8,574 bases of DNA from assembly GCA_023393895.1 (NCBI GenBank), contig JAEXBT010000063.1:1-8574 (forward strand), given 5' to 3'. The position numbers and the translations under genes were made by a program. This DNA comes from Pseudomonadota bacterium. Its GTDB lineage: Bacteria > Pseudomonadota > Gammaproteobacteria > Xanthomonadales > Xanthomonadaceae. The notes under the pieces are model-generated. The model saw only the letters and a program-made list of their open reading frames with translations, ran no database searches and was not told where the DNA came from. Positions 6,934-8,574 of the stretch are shown here, piece after piece (within the stretch, counting starts at the first letter, position 1; each line of letters opens with the position of its first letter).

Positions 6934-6967
6934 GTCGTGGCTCCGGAAATCGGTCGGAGCGATTCTA
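6934..6967 (-). promoter_or_regulatory. Probable -10 element and leader of the secreted-protein/aguA unit
   Basis: TAGAAT (6967-6962) is a strong -10 match. It would start transcription near 6955, about 22 bases before the ATG and just ahead of the GGAG Shine-Dalgarno (6944-6941). No TTGACA-like -35 is present at the right distance. That position (6990-6985) is instead one arm of the palindrome GCCGCG-GTT-CGCGGC at 6976-6990. An activator-dependent promoter would fit, but that is inference. Confidence 0.5.
6940..6960 (-). promoter_or_regulatory. Dyad overlapping the Shine-Dalgarno of the secreted-protein gene, with 12-mer copy 2
   Basis: GCTCCG (6940-6945) and CGGAGC (6955-6960) are perfect inverted arms separated by nine bases. 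The interior holds most of the 12-mer GACCGATTTCCG (6955-6944, minus strand) that is also found before aguB. On the transcript the downstream arm contains the GGAG ribosome-binding site, so the hairpin could hide it. Because the predicted start of transcription is near 6955, the element could equally be a DNA operator over the start site. Confidence 0.4.
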
Positions 6968-7044
6968 CGATGCAAGCCGCGGTTCGCGGCACGTGGCATC
7001 ACACGACCGGCACGGCAAGGACATGCACGTGGGTCCGACGCACG

Positions 7045-7067
7045 AAAAAGCCGCCTGGCGGCGGCTT
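7045..7067 (-). terminator. Rho-independent terminator of rpmJ
   Basis: Read on the minus strand, AAGCCGCC (7067-7060), a four-base loop and GGCGGCTT (7055-7048) form a perfect 8-bp stem. The transcript then has a run of five U (7049-7045). There is no T run on the plus side, so it acts only for minus-strand transcription. It lies 33 bases beyond the rpmJ stop and separates rpmJ from the secreted-protein/aguA unit. Confidence 0.85.
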
Positions 7068-7075
7068 GATCGTTC

Positions 7076-7090
7076 CACGTCGATGACGTG
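7076..7090 (-). other. Small hairpin between the rpmJ stop and its terminator
   Basis: CACGTC (7076-7081), GAT, GACGTG (7085-7090) make a perfect 6-bp stem with a three-base loop, nine bases beyond the rpmJ stop codon and upstream of the terminator. It may protect the 3' end of the mRNA or be a protein-binding palindrome. It is too short to be sure it matters. Confidence 0.35.
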
Positions 7091-7099
7091 ATCGCGGCT

Positions 7100-7225
7100 T
7101 CAGCGCTGGCGCGCCTTGAAACGCGGATTGGACTTGCAGATCACGAAGACCTTGCCACGACGGCGGACGACCTTGCAGTCGCGGTGACGGGTCTTCGCCG
7201 ACTTCAGGGAGGACAGGACCTTCAT
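7100..7225 (-). CDS. rpmJ: 50S ribosomal protein L36, type B (C-minus form)
   Basis: A 41-residue protein of the large ribosomal subunit, beginning [17 protein letters not shown] and ending [12 protein letters not shown]. It is the YkgO-like type B form. Type A L36 holds zinc with CxxC, C and H. Here only C17 and C30 remain; H14 stands where the first cysteine would be and F36 near the final histidine, so zinc binding in the usual way is unlikely. The length is normal for type B. GAGG (7235-7232) lies six bases before the ATG at 7225. It is a single-gene unit with its own promoter (7270-7298) and terminator (7045-7067), away from the ribosomal-protein operons that often hold type A. The sequence looks like the xanthomonad protein and supports that assignment of the organism. 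Confidence 0.95.
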
Positions 7226-7269
7226 GACAAACCTCGGCAGATGAAACGGTGGATGGAACGAAGCCCGGC

Positions 7270-7298
7270 ATTATGGCGGAAAATGATCGGCTGTTCAA
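7270..7298 (-). promoter_or_regulatory. Sigma-70-type promoter of rpmJ
   Basis: On the minus strand TTGAAC (7298-7293) and CATAAT (7275-7270) are separated by exactly 17 bases, each close to the consensus. Transcription would begin near 7263, leaving a leader of about 38 bases with GAGG before the rpmJ ATG. It is the best promoter in the window, as expected for a ribosomal-protein gene. Confidence 0.75.
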
Positions 7299-7364
7299 GC
7301 AGTTGGGGCCGGGGCGCCGGGGGATCGGTGACGGCAGGGCCACGGCTTGAGCGATACTGCCGCC
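7299..7364 (+). promoter_or_regulatory. cmk upstream region, weak promoter signals
   Basis: Upstream of the cmk ATG I see no Shine-Dalgarno. GATACT (7353-7358) is a weak -10 placed so that transcription would start almost at the ATG. GTGACG (7328-7333) is a weak -35 at 19 bases. The reading is tentative. A run of G and C (7303-7325) fills much of the region. Confidence 0.25.
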
Positions 7365-8069
7365 ATGCAGACCGCCCAGACCTTCCCCGTCCTCACCATC
7401 GACGGGCCCTCCGGCTCCGGCAAGGGCACCATCAGCCGCCGGGTTGCCGAGGCGCTCGGCTGGCATTACCTCGACTCGGGGGCACTGTACCGGGCGGTCG
7501 GGGTTGCCGCAGCCTGGGAGGGCGTGGACCTGGCCGATCCCGAGGCGGTCGAGGCCTGCGCGCGGCGGACCCGGATCCGCTTCGTTTCCGGTGTGGACGG
7601 CGAGCCGCGTGTGCTGGTGAATGAGCAGGACGCCACCGACCAGTTGCGGCTGGAAACCACCGGGGCGGCGGCTTCGGGGATCGCCGCAATGCCCGGGGTG
7701 CGGGCCGCGCTGGTGGAAATGCAGCACGGTTTCCGGCAGGCGCCGGGGCTGGTGGCGGACGGGCGGGACATGGGCACGGTGATCTTCCCGGATGCCGGGT
7801 GCAAGGTCTTCCTCACCGCCAGCGCCCGCGAGCGCGCCGAAAGGCGCCATAAACAGTTGATGCAAAAAGGGGTTTCGGTTAATCTGGACAGTCTGCTGGG
7901 CGAGATCGTCGCCCGTGACGAGCGTGACGCCAACCGGGCGGTCGCGCCGCTCAGGCCCGCGCCGGAGGCTGTCGTCATCGACACCACCGGCATCGGCATC
8001 GATGCGGTCGTGGCGCAAGTGCTGGCCCATGTGCGTGAATGCGGCTGCCAAGCCGCCTCCTCGCACTAG
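7365..8069 (+). CDS. cmk: Cytidylate (CMP/dCMP) kinase
   Basis: Cytosolic nucleoside monophosphate kinase of 234 residues (E. coli Cmk is 227). It phosphorylates CMP and dCMP with ATP in pyrimidine nucleotide recycling and supply. The P-loop is GPSGSGKGT at 14-22. The NMP-binding part follows with [12 protein letters not shown] (34-45) and a variable insert with R95 in [23 protein letters not shown] is at 130-144, and the arginine-rich lid is [14 protein letters not shown] (151-164). The start at 7365 puts the P-loop at the usual distance from the N-terminus; a TTG six codons upstream is unlikely. There is no obvious Shine-Dalgarno before it, so it may be leaderless or weakly translated. It is followed by rpsA, the linkage common in proteobacteria, and is divergent from rpmJ. 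Confidence 0.96.
   Translation: MQTAQTFPVLTIDGPSGSGKGTISRRVAEALGWHYLDSGALYRAVGVAAAWEGVDLADPEAVEACARRTRIRFVSGVDGEPRVLVNEQDATDQLRLETTGAAASGIAAMPGVRAALVEMQHGFRQAPGLVADGRDMGTVIFPDAGCKVFLTASARERAERRHKQLMQKGVSVNLDSLLGEIVARDERDANRAVAPLRPAPEAVVIDTTGIGIDAVVAQVLAHVRECGCQAASSH
7857..7885 (+). promoter_or_regulatory. Possible internal promoter within cmk, serving rpsA
   Basis: In an unusually AT-rich patch inside cmk, TTGATG (7857-7862) precedes TAATCT (7880-7885) by 17 bases; GTTAAT (7878-7883) is an alternative -10 at 15. E. coli rpsA is known to use several upstream promoters, so a promoter here would make sense. The -10 match is poor and confidence is low. Confidence 0.25.
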
Positions 8070-8096
8070 ATCGCGTACGTCGTTCCCCTCCGGCAG

Positions 8097-8132
8097 AAAC
8101 CGCTCCGTCGGCCCGCGAGGTCCGGCGGTTTT
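8097..8132 (+). terminator. Stem-loop with T run between cmk and rpsA (possible weak terminator)
   Basis: AAACCGC (8097-8103) pairs with GCGGTTT (8125-8131). An inner GGCC/GGTC helix (8110-8113 with 8119-8122) fills the loop. Four T lie at 8129-8132, but three of them are part of the stem. It could reduce read-through from cmk into rpsA or stabilise the cmk 3' end. It is weaker than the rpmJ terminator. Confidence 0.35.
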
Positions 8133-8165
8133 CCAACATCCAACACTCACGGCCAAGGGGCAATC

Positions 8166-8231
8166 CCGCCCGCGCCGACAACGGGTGGAGCCGCGCACAG
8201 CGCGGTTCCGGATATCAACCGAGTAATTTCA
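8166..8231 (+). promoter_or_regulatory. Structured rpsA leader
   Basis: Two hairpins abut. CCGCCCG (8166-8172) pairs with CGGGTGG (8182-8188) with one G-T and a nine-base loop. Then 8189-8196 pairs with 8200-8207 around an ACA loop (core CCGCGC/GCGCGG). After them comes an unstructured, AT-richer 24 bases up to the ATG, with no good Shine-Dalgarno; the best is GAG at 8221-8223. E. coli rpsA is known for a folded leader without a strong Shine-Dalgarno, through which S1 controls its own synthesis. This layout is the same in kind. Confidence 0.5.
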
Positions 8232-8574
8232 ATGACTGAATCATTTGCCGAACTGTTTGAACAGAGCCAGACCCAGCTGGCCAAGCTGAAGCCGGGCGCC
8301 ATCGTCACCGGTACCGTCGTGGATGTTCGCAACGACGTGGTGGTGATCAACGCCGGCCTGAAGTCCGAAGGCATCGTGCCGATCGAACAGTTCCGGAACG
8401 ACGCCGGCGAGATCGACGTGGGCATCGGCGACCAGGTGAAGGTCGCCCTCGACTCGATCGAGAACGGCTTCGGCGAGACCGTGCTCTCGCGCGAGAAGGC
8501 CAAGCGCGCCATGGTGTGGGACGAGCTGGAAGAGGCGCTCGAGAAGGGCGACATCATCACCGGCCGCATCAGTG
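8232..8574 (+). CDS. rpsA: 30S ribosomal protein S1 (3' end missing)
   Basis: The first 114 residues of S1, the large multidomain RNA-binding protein that brings mRNAs, especially weakly translated ones, to the 30S subunit. The protein starts MTESFAELFEQS, the typical N-terminal segment that anchors S1 to protein S2 on the ribosome. The first S1/OB domain runs from about residue 21 (PGAIVTGTVVDV) to about 87. It includes SEGIVPIEQF and GDQVKVALDSIENGFGET. SREKAKR (86-92) and a linker helix follow, and the second domain begins at GDIITGRIS. The frame runs off the right edge; the full protein is usually about 555-560 residues. The start at 8232 gives the standard S1 N-terminus. It lies 162 bases after cmk, with a structured leader in between. 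Confidence 0.97.
   Translation, partial: MTESFAELFEQSQTQLAKLKPGAIVTGTVVDVRNDVVVINAGLKSEGIVPIEQFRNDAGEIDVGIGDQVKVALDSIENGFGETVLSREKAKRAMVWDELEEALEKGDIITGRIS

Noticed and set aside
7277..7290. Third, degenerate copy of the 12-mer in the rpmJ promoter spacer
   Set aside because: CGGAAAATGATCGG resembles CGGAAATCGG only with an insertion; too weak to count as the same motif.
8041..8056. Hairpin GCGGCT/AGCCGC near the cmk stop
   Set aside because: It lies inside the coding sequence with no T run after it; such short GC stems are common here, so I do not call it a terminator.
6999..8198. 399-codon open frame on the minus strand across cmk and rpmJ
   Set aside because: It is antisense to cmk, with Arg/Gly/Pro-rich, low-complexity residues, and crosses the well-supported rpmJ gene and promoter. 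Long open antisense frames are expected in DNA this GC-rich.

Overview
The window is an ordinary-looking stretch of chromosome from a GC-rich Gram-negative bacterium, most probably a gammaproteobacterium of the Xanthomonadaceae/Lysobacteraceae (Lysobacter, Luteimonas, Stenotrophomonas or Xanthomonas relatives). The reasons are the C-minus (type B) ribosomal protein L36, whose sequence looks like the xanthomonad form, the cmk-rpsA linkage, the agmatine route to putrescine, an RND pump and a lipobox lipoprotein. Genus cannot be fixed by reading alone. I see no insertion sequence, phage gene, CRISPR array, tRNA or rRNA. No gene-free stretch exceeds about 170 bases.

Layout. 1-2615 (+): the 3' part of an RND efflux transporter cut by the left edge. 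2626-3828 (-): a TraB/PrgY-family membrane protein, convergent with the pump. 3825-3923 (-): a possible 32-codon ORF bridging to the next gene. 3933-4817 (-): aguB, N-carbamoylputrescine amidase. 4893-5543 (+): a lipoprotein of unknown function, divergent from aguB. 5556-6593 (-): aguA, agmatine deiminase. 6595-6933 (-): a small secreted protein whose stop lies one base from the aguA start. 7100-7225 (-): rpmJ (type B L36), with its own sigma-70-like promoter and terminator. 7365-8069 (+): cmk, cytidylate kinase. 8232-8574 (+): the start of rpsA (ribosomal protein S1), cut by the right edge.

How the genes work together. AguA and AguB catalyse consecutive steps, agmatine to N-carbamoylputrescine to putrescine. 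They lie in two separate minus-strand units with a plus-strand lipoprotein gene between them. cmk-rpsA and rpmJ form a nucleotide/translation housekeeping block, and a divergent intergenic region separates rpmJ from cmk.

The most interesting unexplained signals are regulatory. An identical 12-mer (minus strand GACCGATTTCCG) sits just upstream of both agu-containing units. A dyad at the upstream one of these two copies covers the Shine-Dalgarno sequence. The rpsA leader has two adjoining hairpins and no good Shine-Dalgarno. The rpmJ 3' region could form an alternative pairing. I found nothing I would call a clear new biological system.
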